A stretch of DNA of 41,558 nucleotides from Actinomycetota bacterium (lineage in GTDB: Bacteria > Actinomycetota > Actinomycetes > S36-B12): positions 1-41,558 of the forward strand of contig SYJA01000020.1 of NCBI GenBank assembly GCA_005798555.1. The letters run 5' to 3'. Positions 1 through 7,920 of this stretch are shown here, in pieces; position 1 is the first letter of the stretch, and the number at the start of each line of letters is the position of its first letter. The notes beneath the pieces are model-generated. The model was not told where the DNA came from. It saw only the letters and a program-made list of their open reading frames with translations, and did not search any database. Position numbers and translations under genes: made by a program.

Positions 1-1
1 A

Positions 2-499
2 GTTCTTTCAAAACCTTTCGAATGGCTGGGTGGCAATAAGCAAGATCAAGCAGATGCCTTTGACAAACACCTAGATGGCGGTAGTGCGGAAGAGCGCGCA
101 GCGGGCACCGCCCAGACCCAGGCCGGCAGCATCTTGCATCGCGGTATTCGGTGGCGTGGCCAGCCAACAGGTGAGGGCGGCGTTGGCTGGAAGGAGTCCG
201 GCGCTGAACTAGACCCCGCCCCGGTCGCCGGTGAAAGCTATAAAGATGGCGGCATCACCGGCTTGCTTAAGGGGTTGCAGAGCTCAGGGAAGCACCAAGC
301 TAAGACCAAGGCTTCACACGCTGTCGATGACCTTAAGACCAAGGCACTTAATCACCGCAAGACTGCCGTTGACGCCATGGATTCAGCCAAGGGATTCGGC
401 AGCAGGATCAAGGACAAACTCTCCTCGTGGTGGTCGAAGTTGACCGGTCCCAAAAAACCGGCTGAAGAGGATCAAGGCGTCGAAATGACATCTAGGTGA
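2..499 (+). CDS. 3' end of an unidentified protein (partial, cut by window edge)
   Basis: The reading frame is open from the left edge of the window to a TGA at 497-499, so this is the C-terminal 165 residues or so of a longer protein. A TTG at 134 is the first possible start, but the frame continues upstream without a stop, so I do not treat it as the real start. The visible part is hydrophilic, rich in Lys, Gly and Asp, with no membrane segment. It contains a Gly-rich stretch followed by a Lys/Ala-rich, probably helical tail ending in WWSKLTGPKKPAEE. I recognise no family or catalytic motif and suggest no function. The next gene downstream is convergent. Confidence 0.5.
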   Translation, partial: VLSKPFEWLGGNKQDQADAFDKHLDGGSAEERAAGTAQTQAGSILHRGIRWRGQPTGEGGVGWKESGAELDPAPVAGESYKDGGITGLLKGLQSSGKHQAKTKASHAVDDLKTKALNHRKTAVDAMDSAKGFGSRIKDKLSSWWSKLTGPKKPAEEDQGVEMTSR

Positions 500-536
500 T
501 GTCACTTGAGCCTTAGATTCGCCTAAAGGTCGGTGC

Positions 537-552
537 GGTGGCCTAGGCCACC
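537..552. repeat. perfect 16-bp palindrome between convergent genes
   Basis: GGTGGCCTAGGCCACC equals its own reverse complement. A second pair of arms, GCGGTG at 535-540 and CACCGC at 557-562, could form an alternative stem. It lies between the stop of the partial plus-strand CDS (499) and the stop of a small minus-strand gene (583), the usual place for a bidirectional terminator. There is no clear U-tract, so a terminator role is only a guess. Confidence 0.4.
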
Positions 553-582
553 TCTTCACCGCATGTCCCGACACTTACTGAC

Positions 583-702
583 CTACCGGTCATTTCTTGC
601 GCTTGACGTAATGCCAGATGTGGCCACCACCCCATAAATAATGCTCGCCACTAGGCCGAGCAGGAAAATCACATACTCCGGACCACTAACTAATCCAGGC
701 AT
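583..702 (-). CDS. 39-aa single-pass membrane peptide
   Basis: This short frame begins with ATG at 702-700 and ends with TAG at 585-583. A strong ribosome-binding site, GGGGGAG (716-710 on the minus strand), sits 7 bases before the ATG. The product starts MPGLVSGPEY, continues with a hydrophobic segment of about 17 residues (roughly residues 10-27, VIFLLGLVASIIYGVV) and ends in a short polar tail with SSARNDR. The SD plus a clean membrane helix make it likely to be a real small membrane protein. It is convergent with the partial gene to its left and its function is unknown. No homology search was possible. Confidence 0.55.
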   Translation of the reverse strand: MPGLVSGPEYVIFLLGLVASIIYGVVATSGITSSARNDR

Positions 703-868
703 CTGCCGGCTCCCCCAAACTCCGCGGCCCCACCCGTTCTAGATCAGGAGGGAGCCTTTGCTATTCACCTTCGAAGCAGAATCCCAATGACTGGTGCAGC
801 GGGCTGCATAACGTCATAACTTGGCATCTGGTGCTCCTTCTGTCCTCTTCAGTCTAGGTTCCAGTGAT

Positions 869-899
869 TTTTGGTTATCTGGGGGTTTTGGCTATCTGG
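869..899 (+). repeat. direct repeat TTTTGGYTATCTGG, two copies
   Basis: TTTTGGTTATCTGG (869-882) and TTTTGGCTATCTGG (886-899) differ at one base and start 17 bases apart, less than two helical turns. They lie 24-54 bases upstream of the ATG at 923 of the secreted-protein gene. They may be a pair of protein-binding sites or a chance duplication. Confidence 0.3.
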
Positions 900-922
900 C
901 CCGAAGTTGCTCCGGTTCGGCA

Positions 923-1506
923 ATGCGAACCAAAATCTTGGCCCTAGGCCTGACGTCCGTGACATTAGCCGCTGGGGTAGTGCTAGCTCCAGCCGCCGCG
1001 GCCGCGGGCACCACCACCATCACCTTCAACGTGACCGGCTGCAATGGCTGCACCATCACGCCCGTCCAATGGGTTGATACGAGTGCTGAGCCCTGGCAGG
1101 GCGACCCCGTCACCATCGTCAATGGCGTTGCTACCGCGACGGTGCCAACCGCTAACACCAAGGCATGAGCTTTAACTTCAGCGCGCCCTGGGCCGTCCAG
1201 CAAAACGGCCTGCAGAACATCGTCCTGCAATATAAAGGTGCAGCGGTGGGCAGTACGCCAACCCGGGCGCAGGCACTTGACTCCAAGAAGGCATCCGGCT
1301 GCTGGGCCGGCGTGGCCTCCGGTGACGCGACAATTGACTTGCGGGTAGGCCGCGTGCGGATTACCGGGTTCCCGGAGAGTGTGGGCAAGGGGCCGTACCC
1401 GGTGGTCTTTGCGGCACCAACGGCGTCCGCCCTGAAGATTTTCGAGCCAACCTATAAAGGTGGTATCGGAAACCAGCAGGGGGCCCTGCCCTGCGTGGCA
1501 AGCTAG
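923..1506 (+). pseudogene. secreted protein of unknown function, split by a one-base frameshift
   Basis: ATG at 923 opens a protein with a clear signal peptide (MRTKILALGLTSVTLAAG, then an Ala run, cleavage near AAAAAG). The frame stops at TGA 1166-1168, but the sequence continues sensibly in the +1 frame from 1165 to TAG 1506. Adding one G in AAGGC near 1161-1164 fuses the halves as TANTKGMSFNFSAPWA, a natural junction. The repaired protein is about 194 residues, with Cys in a CNGC motif near the N-terminus, an SGCWAG motif in the middle and a Cys near the C-terminus, suggesting an exported, disulfide-bonded beta-rich domain. It may be a true pseudogene, a sequencing or assembly error, or a frameshift site. 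The open frame extends upstream to 821, but the signal peptide places the start at 923. Family not recognised. Confidence 0.6.
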
Positions 1507-1560
1507 GGTGCGGCTAGCACCTAACTTCTAGGCTCAGTCTCAACCCGGTCTAATTCGGAT

Positions 1561-1566
1561 TATCAT
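1561..1566 (+). promoter_or_regulatory. -10 box TATCAT for idi, leaderless spacing
   Basis: TATCAT is followed by exactly six bases (TGCGCC) and then the idi ATG at 1573. A transcript started 6-7 bases after this box would begin at the A of the start codon. There is no Shine-Dalgarno sequence, which fits leaderless translation. No good -35 is visible. Confidence 0.5.
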
Positions 1567-1572
1567 TGCGCC

Positions 1573-2163
1573 ATGGCAAACCCCGAGTTGGTGGTACTGC
1601 TGGATTCTGACGGGGCCGCAGCCGGCACCTTGGATAAATCCCTCGTGCACCACGGCGACACTCCCCTGCACCTGGCTTTCTCCTGCTATGTCTTCGATAC
1701 TGATAACCGGCTCCTGCTCAGTCAACGCGCACTATCGAAGTCGACATTCCCCGGGCTGTGGACAAACTCAGTCTGCGGGCACCCGGGCCCCGATGAGAGC
1801 GTGACCGCGGCCGCCATGCGTCGCTGCCTCGACGAACTTGGCCTCCAGATCACTGATCCGCGGCTGATCCTGCCGACGTTTCAATACCGGGCGGAAATGA
1901 ACGGGCTGATCGAAAATGAAATGTGTCCGGTGTTGATGGCCGTGGTGGAGCGGGGCACCGCGCTCGCGCCCGACCCGACCGAGGTCGAAGACACCAGGTG
2001 GCTGCCGTGGGCTGAGGTGGTGCGCGATGCCAAGAGCGGGGCCTTGGCGCTGTCACCTTGGTGCCTCATGCAGATCGATCTGCTCTCCGAGCTCGGAGCC
2101 GACCCCACCTCCTGGCCCACGGGTTCTGGACAACTGCTGCCCGCCGTCCTGCGTGTTGCGTGA
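1573..2163 (+). CDS. idi: isopentenyl-diphosphate delta-isomerase, type I
   Basis: This 196-aa NUDIX-fold enzyme interconverts isopentenyl and dimethylallyl diphosphate, the entry step to all isoprenoids. Diagnostic residues sit almost at E. coli Idi positions: catalytic Cys68 in TNSVCGHP (E. coli Cys67), metal ligands His26 or His27, His33 and His70, and Glu114/Glu116 in IENEMCPV. The motif LHLAFSCYVFD near residue 32 and the segment LLLSQRALSKSTFPGLW are typical of the family. Length is normal for type I. The ATG at 1573 lacks an SD but has a -10 box six bases upstream. It stands alone; other isoprenoid genes are not adjacent, though a UbiA-type prenyltransferase lies 7 kb away. Confidence 0.95.
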   Translation: MANPELVVLLDSDGAAAGTLDKSLVHHGDTPLHLAFSCYVFDTDNRLLLSQRALSKSTFPGLWTNSVCGHPGPDESVTAAAMRRCLDELGLQITDPRLILPTFQYRAEMNGLIENEMCPVLMAVVERGTALAPDPTEVEDTRWLPWAEVVRDAKSGALALSPWCLMQIDLLSELGADPTSWPTGSGQLLPAVLRVA

Positions 2164-2200
2164 ATTGCCAATACCAGTTTTCCTACACTTCTGTAATTAG

Positions 2201-2548
2201 CCCACGAGCAGGCGAAGTGACGGCAAACTCCTAAGCAAGAAGTGCTGGACGCTCCTGAAGTCGAATAAGTACTTCATGCAGTTCCCCATCCTCGGATTGG
2301 TACTCGCCCTCGTTCCAATTCTCATCTTCGGCGCCTTCGGCGTCGTATTCGTCAACTTCACCTTCGTGATCGGCCCGGGGGTCGTCGCACTGCCCATATT
2401 TGTACGTACGTCACCATTGTCAGTGGTGTGGCATATCTTTGTGGTGCATAGCACCCAAGAAGCGGCTGGTTGGCCAAAGCGGTTTGCCGGGCGTATCCTG
2501 AAATCGACGTACCCATCATGGGCAATGAATCAAGGGGTAAGGCCATGA
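2201..2548 (+). pseudogene. possible N-terminal remnant of a multi-pass membrane protein (DUF6159-like)
   Basis: The frame is open from 2201, just after a TAG at 2198-2200, to a stop at 2546-2548. It has no usable start before ATG 2276, although the sequence already looks protein-like upstream of it (CWTLLKSNKYFMQFPILGL). A pattern of Trp-x-Leu-Leu-Lys followed by FP(I/L)LxL and long hydrophobic stretches recalls the N-terminus of DUF6159-type membrane proteins. After about 60 residues the sequence loses this character, and its end overlaps the start of the next gene. I read it as a truncated relic. A real 90-aa membrane protein starting at 2276 is the alternative. Confidence 0.3.
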
Positions 2549-3783
2549 CAATTGCTCCCGCTAATAAGCGCCTATTTGCCGGATCACTACTAATTGGTAT
2601 TTACAGTTTCGCGTTGGCGATGCCGGCGTTCGCGGTTGTTGATGACCCAACACCTACCCCCACGCCGAGTGCTAGTAGCGAGCCGGCGCCCAGTGCTACG
2701 CCAACGCCCACACCAACACCGACACCGACCCCATCGGCAAGCACGCCGTTGCCGCACGAAATCTTGGCCGTCCACACCACCCCGACCCAGACCACGAACT
2801 CCTACGGTGAGCCGTGCCCGACGGTTTACGGATCGTGGACGAGGGGCTGCCCCACGGTGCCAAACCCTGACCCAGGGTGTGTCACCGGTCGCGGTCTGTG
2901 CCCGGGCGAGCACGCCGGTTGGGCATTAGTCGATGCCAATGGCAACGTCACCGGCGGCGTCATTGTCTGCACCCCAGAGGTTTGCGGGGCCAACAGCCCG
3001 CTGATTGCCGGCAATCCAGGTTATGGCGGCGGCTACTGGGCCGGGCAGCGCCTGGTCTTGCAAACGGTGCAGGATCCGGTCGAGGCTGCGGCATCGGCAA
3101 ATGGCGTCGGAAACGTCGCCGGCTATAGCAGTGGGGCGCGTTACAACTTCGCCACCGGGCAGTGGACCCTTGAATCCGGTAATGACACCTACAACATGGC
3201 CATTGCCTACCCTTCGGGCAGCGATCATTTGACATTGGTCTACGCCGGTTCCGAGGAAACGCCACTGACTTCAAGCACCAGGCCAGGTAGCGCACCTGGT
3301 GCCGAGCCAGGCGGTGAGCCCCAAGCTCCAAGTTCAACGTGGATCGCACTTAGTCAAACATTCGTTGCGCCGGTGGCCTTAGAAGCAGAATATCCGCTGG
3401 TGATCACCGACGCCGCGGCCGAACGTCGCATCGACCTAGCCGCCCAGTTGGTTACCGCACTGGGTTCTGGGCAGATCGGGTCGGCCATTGATCAGGCCAA
3501 GCGACTGCAGTGGGTTTACATCTGGTCCGGGGTGCGGGCGTTGCCCGAGGATGAAAGGGACGCCGTTCGCGAGGACTTGCGCACCCCAGCGATCAGCAGT
3601 GGGGCCGAGCGTGACCTAGTGGCAATGGCCGCTGGCTTGGTGCGCCTTGATCTGGCCACCACGATCACGCAAGCGGTGACCGATGGCACCTCATCGGCAA
3701 CAACGCCGGCATTGCAGGCCAGTTGCGTCAATGCCCTAGCGGTGGGCCGGGTTCGAGCTGCCCGGGCGGCGTGCACTTCGTAG
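2545..3783 (+). CDS. secreted protein with Pro/Thr-rich linker, function unknown
   Basis: ATG 2545 is preceded by AAGGGG about 8 bases upstream and opens a textbook signal peptide (MTIAPANKRLFAGSLLIGIY, cleavage after PAFA). That makes it preferable to the upstream in-frame starts at 2470 and 2518. The mature part begins with a low-complexity Pro/Thr/Ser linker (about residues 35-70) that probably spans the cell wall. An exported domain with six or so Cys follows (PCPTVYG, RGCPTV, GCVTGRGLCPGE, VCTPEVCG), then a second Pro/Gly-rich linker, then a helical Ala-rich C-terminal region ending in two Cys. Total length is 412 residues. I do not recognise the domains. It is convergent with the DUF2207 gene, 16 bases apart. 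Confidence 0.75.
   Translation: MTIAPANKRLFAGSLLIGIYSFALAMPAFAVVDDPTPTPTPSASSEPAPSATPTPTPTPTPTPSASTPLPHEILAVHTTPTQTTNSYGEPCPTVYGSWTRGCPTVPNPDPGCVTGRGLCPGEHAGWALVDANGNVTGGVIVCTPEVCGANSPLIAGNPGYGGGYWAGQRLVLQTVQDPVEAAASANGVGNVAGYSSGARYNFATGQWTLESGNDTYNMAIAYPSGSDHLTLVYAGSEETPLTSSTRPGSAPGAEPGGEPQAPSSTWIALSQTFVAPVALEAEYPLVITDAAAERRIDLAAQLVTALGSGQIGSAIDQAKRLQWVYIWSGVRALPEDERDAVREDLRTPAISSGAERDLVAMAAGLVRLDLATTITQAVTDGTSSATTPALQASCVNALAVGRVRAARAACTS
2649..2740 (+). repeat. degenerate CCNACN repeat encoding a Pro/Thr linker
   Basis: A run of ACCNACNCC-type units, clearest at 2699-2732, encodes alternating Thr-Pro residues in the linker of the secreted protein. Such runs expand and contract by slippage, so linker length may vary among strains. 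Confidence 0.5.
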
Positions 3784-3799
3784 TCGGGTGCCGGCGGGG

Positions 3800-5626
3800 C
3801 TAAAACGAGCCACCGCCGCCGCCACCGCCGCCGCCGCTGAACCCACCGCCGAACCCACCGCCGAACCCAGAACCACTTGAGCGTTCGGTCATTCCGGAGT
3901 CGAAGTTGGATTCCATACTCGATGACCACCCAGCCATCGCGTACATACTGGCTACGTAGATCCCGTAGTTCTGCAACTCCTCTGGTCGCAGGTCCGGGAA
4001 GTTCTTCAGCCACGTGTCCTCGAGGCCGAGTACTACGGCGTATGGCATGAAGGTCGCAAAGATCGCGGCCGGGGGCAGGTTGATCTTCTGCGCGAAGTCG
4101 CGCCGGGCATCGGCCGAGTCCGAATTAAGTAGCCTCTTGAAACCTTCCACTTCGCCGAGGAACGCGGCCGAGATTTTGGTCTGCTGCCTCGGCGTGATAA
4201 TTGCGCCGGCCACCCCACCGATGAGCAGGCCCAGCCCGACGATGCCGAGCACCGCAGCGATGGTGAAAGCACCGGCGAAGATCAGCGATACCAGACCCCC
4301 AGCCAGCATTAGTCCACCCAGGGCGGCTATTAACTTATAGGGCCGATCGGGGACTTCACCCAGTGGATTGAACCGACCCGATGAGGTCGCTTCGGTGGCC
4401 AGCTGGCTCGAGAGTGCCTCAGTCGCCGCAGCCAAGACCGAGTCATACGCACCGATCGATGCCGTTGGTGCGCCCTTGAAGATCGCCGCAAGCAGCGCCG
4501 TCTCCCAGTCGGCCAACTCGTCCGTACCGGCCCCGGTCCAGGTTAGATCCATACCGCCGCCCGAGAACATGCCACCGGCTTGCTCTTTGACGGTGACATG
4601 GCCGCGGGCGGCTAGATCCAAAAGGGTCGCCGAATAACCCCGGTTATCAACCGTGCCACCAATGCCGGCCTGCACCTGCGCCGGGCGCAACCCTTGAGGT
4701 GGTTGGTAGCGCACCGGGGTCGCGGCGAGTACGACACCAGCGCTGGTGCGCCGGCGTAGGACTGCAATCACGATTGGCGCGAGGATGCCCGCGGCGCCAA
4801 TCAAAAGTAGCAATGGGATGAGGGCAGCTGCTCGAGCCGCCTCCGCGGCACCTGGGTCAGCCGTGATGTTCGGTGTTGGCGATTCGGTGAAGCCGGTCGG
4901 TGCCCAAGCCAGTACCCCGGTCAGGCCACCGCCGCCACTTAAGTCAGCCACCATTAAAGTCGCCGCGCGGGGCCCAACATTTTCTTCAACCCGACATGAC
5001 CCGGTTGAGCCCTGTGGGCCCGAAAAGCACAAGACAGCTAGTGCTGGTGAGGGGCCGGTGACGGTGGCACTGCCCTGGTAGATCGGAAATGGCCACTGCG
5101 TGCCGATGAAATCCCAATAGAGCTCGATATCCCCAGCGCTAATCCCAGAGGGTGAATCCGCCGATAGGTCACCGTCCTTGATGACATCCAAAGCGTCGGT
5201 GACCCGATAGGAGATGACGAAAGTGTGTAGTCCTTCGATAGGGATGTCCGGGTCGCCGATTTGGAGGGAAAGATAGGAATCGGAGTAAGACTGCGCATAC
5301 GTGACGTCCGCGCCATCGCGGCTAATGGATTCAATCTCGACACCGTAGGTGCGAATATCACCATTGGATAGCGCATCCCGCAGTGGGATGTCGCGCAGAA
5401 TACCGCGATGCACCTCTTCGGTGCCCGGGTCGTAGACGATAGTTTCGGTGATCAGCAGATCGGTATTCGGCTGCACCTGAGCGACAACGTCATAGGTGAT
5501 AATCGATTCCCACGGGTTGATCGAATCTTCGAGATGCGGTGCGCTGACAGCCGAAGCGACTCCGGTTGAAAGAGCAAATAGCGGAACAGCCCATAGTGCA
5601 ATTAGCCGAGATCGGAGTGCTGGCAC
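3800..5626 (-). CDS. DUF2207-family membrane protein with Gly-rich tail
   Basis: This 608-aa protein is predicted to be exported and membrane-anchored. A signal peptide (MPALRSRLIALWAVPLFALS) is followed by an extracellular beta-rich domain of about 230 residues. A transmembrane segment follows (LIPLLLLIGAAGILAPIVI), then a cytoplasmic part with two further adjacent hydrophobic segments, and the C-terminus ends in GGGFGGGFSGGGGG. This layout is the DUF2207 (YciQ-like) family. GTG 5626 starts three bases after the lemA stop codon, so the two genes are co-transcribed and probably translationally coupled; lemA next to DUF2207 is a recurrent pairing in bacteria. Its biochemical role is unknown. 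The tail is encoded by GC-rich short repeats at about 3805-3870. Confidence 0.85.
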   Translation of the reverse strand: MPALRSRLIALWAVPLFALSTGVASAVSAPHLEDSINPWESIITYDVVAQVQPNTDLLITETIVYDPGTEEVHRGILRDIPLRDALSNGDIRTYGVEIESISRDGADVTYAQSYSDSYLSLQIGDPDIPIEGLHTFVISYRVTDALDVIKDGDLSADSPSGISAGDIELYWDFIGTQWPFPIYQGSATVTGPSPALAVLCFSGPQGSTGSCRVEENVGPRAATLMVADLSGGGGLTGVLAWAPTGFTESPTPNITADPGAAEAARAAALIPLLLLIGAAGILAPIVIAVLRRRTSAGVVLAATPVRYQPPQGLRPAQVQAGIGGTVDNRGYSATLLDLAARGHVTVKEQAGGMFSGGGMDLTWTGAGTDELADWETALLAAIFKGAPTASIGAYDSVLAAATEALSSQLATEATSSGRFNPLGEVPDRPYKLIAALGGLMLAGGLVSLIFAGAFTIAAVLGIVGLGLLIGGVAGAIITPRQQTKISAAFLGEVEGFKRLLNSDSADARRDFAQKINLPPAAIFATFMPYAVVLGLEDTWLKNFPDLRPEELQNYGIYVASMYAMAGWSSSMESNFDSGMTERSSGSGFGGGFGGGFSGGGGGGGGGSF

Positions 5627-5629
5627 CTG

Positions 5630-6187
5630 CTAGAACTCGACCTTTGGCACCGCACGCTTGGTCTCATCGGTCTCGGCGTAAACCGAACGCTCGGTAACCT
5701 TGGCGATCCCGGTGAACCACATCGACGGCACCGTGACAACAGCGGTGTTGAGGGTAACCACGGTGTCGTTATAGAACTGGCGCGCGAACTGCAGTTGACT
5801 TTCAATCTCAGAGAGTTGCACCTGCAGTAGTCGAAAGTTCTCGGTGGCGGTCAAGGCCGGATAGGCCTCGGCAACGGCAAACAACTTGCCGAGCGCTTGG
5901 GTTAGCATCCCGTCGGCCTCAGCCTTCGCTTCCAGGCTCTGCGCCTGCATACCAGCAGTGCGGGCTTCGGTCACCGCCTCCAGGGTTGACGACTCGAAAT
6001 CCTTGGCCCCTTGCACGGTTGACACCAGGTTAGGGATCAAGTCAGCTCGTTTGGTAAGCAAAGTGTCGATATCACCAAGTGCGCCGGTGCAGAGCAGGTT
6101 GAGGCGGCGCAGCTTGTTGAACTGGCTGAAGCCGACAAGCACCAAGATGACGATCAGCACCAAGATGACGATAAGTACCCAAGTCAT
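5630..6187 (-). CDS. lemA: LemA family protein
   Basis: The product has 185 residues. One N-terminal membrane helix (residues 3-20, built from a doubled VLIVIL unit) is followed by a helical cytoplasmic or periplasmic domain. The conserved LemA motifs are present: FNKLRRL near residue 25, RADLIPNLV in the first helix, then FxxExExxLTATENFRLLQVQLSEIE-type signature residues (seen here as AYPALTATENFRLLQVQL) and ARQFYNDTV. LemA proteins are membrane-linked scaffolds of uncertain function. The ATG at 6187 has an SD (AAAGGG) about 8 bases upstream. It is the first gene of a two-gene operon with the DUF2207 gene. Confidence 0.93.
   Translation of the reverse strand: MTWVLIVILVLIVILVLVGFSQFNKLRRLNLLCTGALGDIDTLLTKRADLIPNLVSTVQGAKDFESSTLEAVTEARTAGMQAQSLEAKAEADGMLTQALGKLFAVAEAYPALTATENFRLLQVQLSEIESQLQFARQFYNDTVVTLNTAVVTVPSMWFTGIAKVTERSVYAETDETKRAVPKVEF
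6138..6173. repeat. 18-bp tandem duplication within lemA
   Basis: AGCACCAAGATGACGATC (6138-6155) is followed directly by the same 18 bases with only the last base changed (6156-6173). On the coding strand it gives two consecutive VLIVIL units in the LemA membrane helix, an in-frame duplication that lengthens the helix by six residues. Confidence 0.75.
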
Positions 6188-6245
6188 TGAATCACCCTTT
6201 CGTAGGCCCTAACGGTAACACCGAAGCCGCAGCTCGGCCAAGGGG

Positions 6246-6940
6246 TTACCCCCCTCGGATGGGCTGCAACACCCCCGTGTTCTTGAACGCTAACCGACCT
6301 TTGCCAACACTCCTAGCGGCCTTGCGGGATTGCTCAACGGGCGGATCCGCGCGCGCCAACTGCGACACATCATCAACATGGATCCCGGGCGACACAATGT
6401 CGGTTGCCACGAGAGCGGTAGCCTTACCACTGACAGAATTCGGGATTTCCATCAGGTGATCGCCTTCTTCAGCAACTAGGACATGGTGCTCAAGCAATGC
6501 TGGCGTCTTGATCAGACTGCGCTTAACCATCGGTAGCAACCCTTGATCAGCGAAGGCCTTGCGCTGCACCCCATAGGTGACGCCGCCAAAGACGGTGAGG
6601 GTAGACATCTGGTAGGTCGCAGCAAGTGGTGCGATTACCGCCGCAACTTGGATTGCGAGTTCACGCGTTGGTACCTGAACCAGTGCCCGCGGGCGCCCAC
6701 GCATCTTTACCACCTGCTTGGCCGCTAAGCGGGCAAGGTCTCCTCTTAGATCGGGAACGGTTCCGTGACCCCTTGGCCCACAGGTGTTTGAGCCAGTTTC
6801 TCCGGCACCTCTAGTTCGGAAAATCGGTTTCCGGTGATGTCGACGTTCGGTACCCGCTGGTGCCAAAGCCAGTGCATAGGTCGCGGCACCGTAACTGCCT
6901 TGGCTTCATGGCGCGGTGCTTTGGCCTTGCTGGCCGCCAA
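6246..6940 (-). pseudogene. relic of a DEAD-box RNA helicase
   Basis: Two overlapping minus-strand frames together carry pieces of a DEAD-box helicase in correct order. The first piece (from 6940) has a basic N-terminus and the Q-motif region FSELEVPEKLAQ...VTEPFPI. In a second frame come motif Ia as RALVQVPTRELAIQV, the GG motif as TVFGGVTYGVQ, then HHVLVAEEGD, motif V as ATDIVSPGIHVDDV, and ADPPVE with a trace of motif VI. Motif I (GKT), the DEAD box itself and SAT are missing, so the ATPase cannot work. At least one frameshift and several deletions are needed to explain this. Intact family members have over 400 residues. This is an old inactivated gene, not an active protein. Confidence 0.8.
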
Positions 6941-7298
6941 TACTTCCCGAGGCCGGCTTGCTAGGCCATCGTCGCCGGTTGTCGCTACCTATCGCTGGGG
7001 TGCGGGCAGTTTGTGCTGAAGAAATTTGGTACTTCTTTCCGGAATTTTCCGCGGACCTGTCGAATGCGGAGCACTCGCCGCGCGACGGCAATAAACCGAG
7101 TGCAGCCCTCCTTTACCGGGCTTTCAGGCCTACTGAGTCCACCGCGCGCCGAATACTGGATAACTTCGCGGCTCGGCCGGCTGATGCGCACGTTTTGGTC
7201 GTTAAACCCGCCCGAAACCCGTTTTTCACGATCATTAACTGCGCGTTCGGGAACCAGCCCAAAAGCCGGCCGCCTACTTCGGTAAACCAGTTACTTCC
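6941..7298. other. 358 bp without a recognisable gene
   Basis: Open frames here are short, overlap on both strands and have no protein-like composition, SD or known motif. Given the helicase relic next door, this may be further decayed coding DNA. I see no hairpin with a U-tract and no promoter. Confidence 0.4.
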
Positions 7299-7850
7299 TC
7301 ACTGAGCGGGCTTTAGCCCAGTGACGAAGGCCTTGATGTCCTTGACCGACATCCCATCGGTATAGACCTCGACGAAGGTGGACTTCAGCGCGGAACTACC
7401 AGCGGGCAAAGTCACCGTTGTGTAGCCCTGGCCTTTGCGTAGCAGGGCCGGGTTTGACTTAGTGCAGGTGCTTTTGCCGCCCTTGCAACTGCCCATGATC
7501 GTTGCCGTGGCACCCTTGACGGTGAAAGTTGTCACCGGACCAACCCCGTCCGGCCCATCCTGGCAACCGGTCTGTGACTCGCTCAATGAGATCCAACCCT
7601 TGTTGCTCATCTGGGATCCAAATGACGCGTTGATCTGCTCATCCTTGCCGCCGCCGCAATCCGTGAGCTGAAATGAGGTGCCTTTTAGATCCATCGAGGT
7701 GGTAGGCGCATAGACGGTATAGGTCAAGCCGACCTGGGCCTGCTCATACTTGGCCGGATCGACCACCGCGTTGGCAGGAGCGGCAAGCGCGGCGGCAGCA
7801 AGACCGGCGGCGAGTAGTGCAATGGCGATACGAGGCTGATACCTGGTCAT
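7299..7850 (-). CDS. small secreted protein with two pairs of cysteines, function unknown
   Basis: The start at ATG 7850 gives a clean signal peptide (MTRYQPRIAIALLAAGLAAA, cleavage at ANA-VVDP) and a protein of 183 residues; the frame stays open upstream to 8084, but that part overlaps the divergent TSUP gene and is non-coding. The mature domain contains Cys in TDCGGGKDE, TGCQDG, GSCKGG and STCTKS, suggesting two disulfides, and is rich in Thr, Ser and Gly. This fits a beta-rich exported domain. The general look resembles the frameshifted secreted protein at 923-1506, but I cannot show homology. TATCCT six bases before the ATG and the lack of an SD suggest a leaderless mRNA. Confidence 0.75.
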   Translation of the reverse strand: MTRYQPRIAIALLAAGLAAAALAAPANAVVDPAKYEQAQVGLTYTVYAPTTSMDLKGTSFQLTDCGGGKDEQINASFGSQMSNKGWISLSESQTGCQDGPDGVGPVTTFTVKGATATIMGSCKGGKSTCTKSNPALLRKGQGYTTVTLPAGSSALKSTFVEVYTDGMSVKDIKAFVTGLKPAQ

Positions 7851-7856
7851 GGTCGC

Positions 7857-7862
7857 AGGATA
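7857..7862 (-). promoter_or_regulatory. -10 box TATCCT, leaderless spacing
   Basis: On the minus strand TATCCT, then GCGACC (six bases), then the ATG at 7850. TTGTCC lies 18 bases upstream of the box as a possible -35. Confidence 0.5.
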
Positions 7863-7920
7863 TGGCACTGCGCCGTCGGTGGACAACCGATAACCTGACC
7901 TAAATGAAGGTGGCCCGCAA

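Noticed and set aside
2649-2740. Possible CRISPR-like or tandem array
   Set aside because: The repeat is a degenerate codon run encoding Thr-Pro within a coding region; there are no spacers. No CRISPR array was seen anywhere in the window.
6916-7305. 129-aa plus-strand open frame beyond the helicase relic
   Set aside because: Composition is not protein-like, no SD, overlaps other random frames, and no motif is visible.
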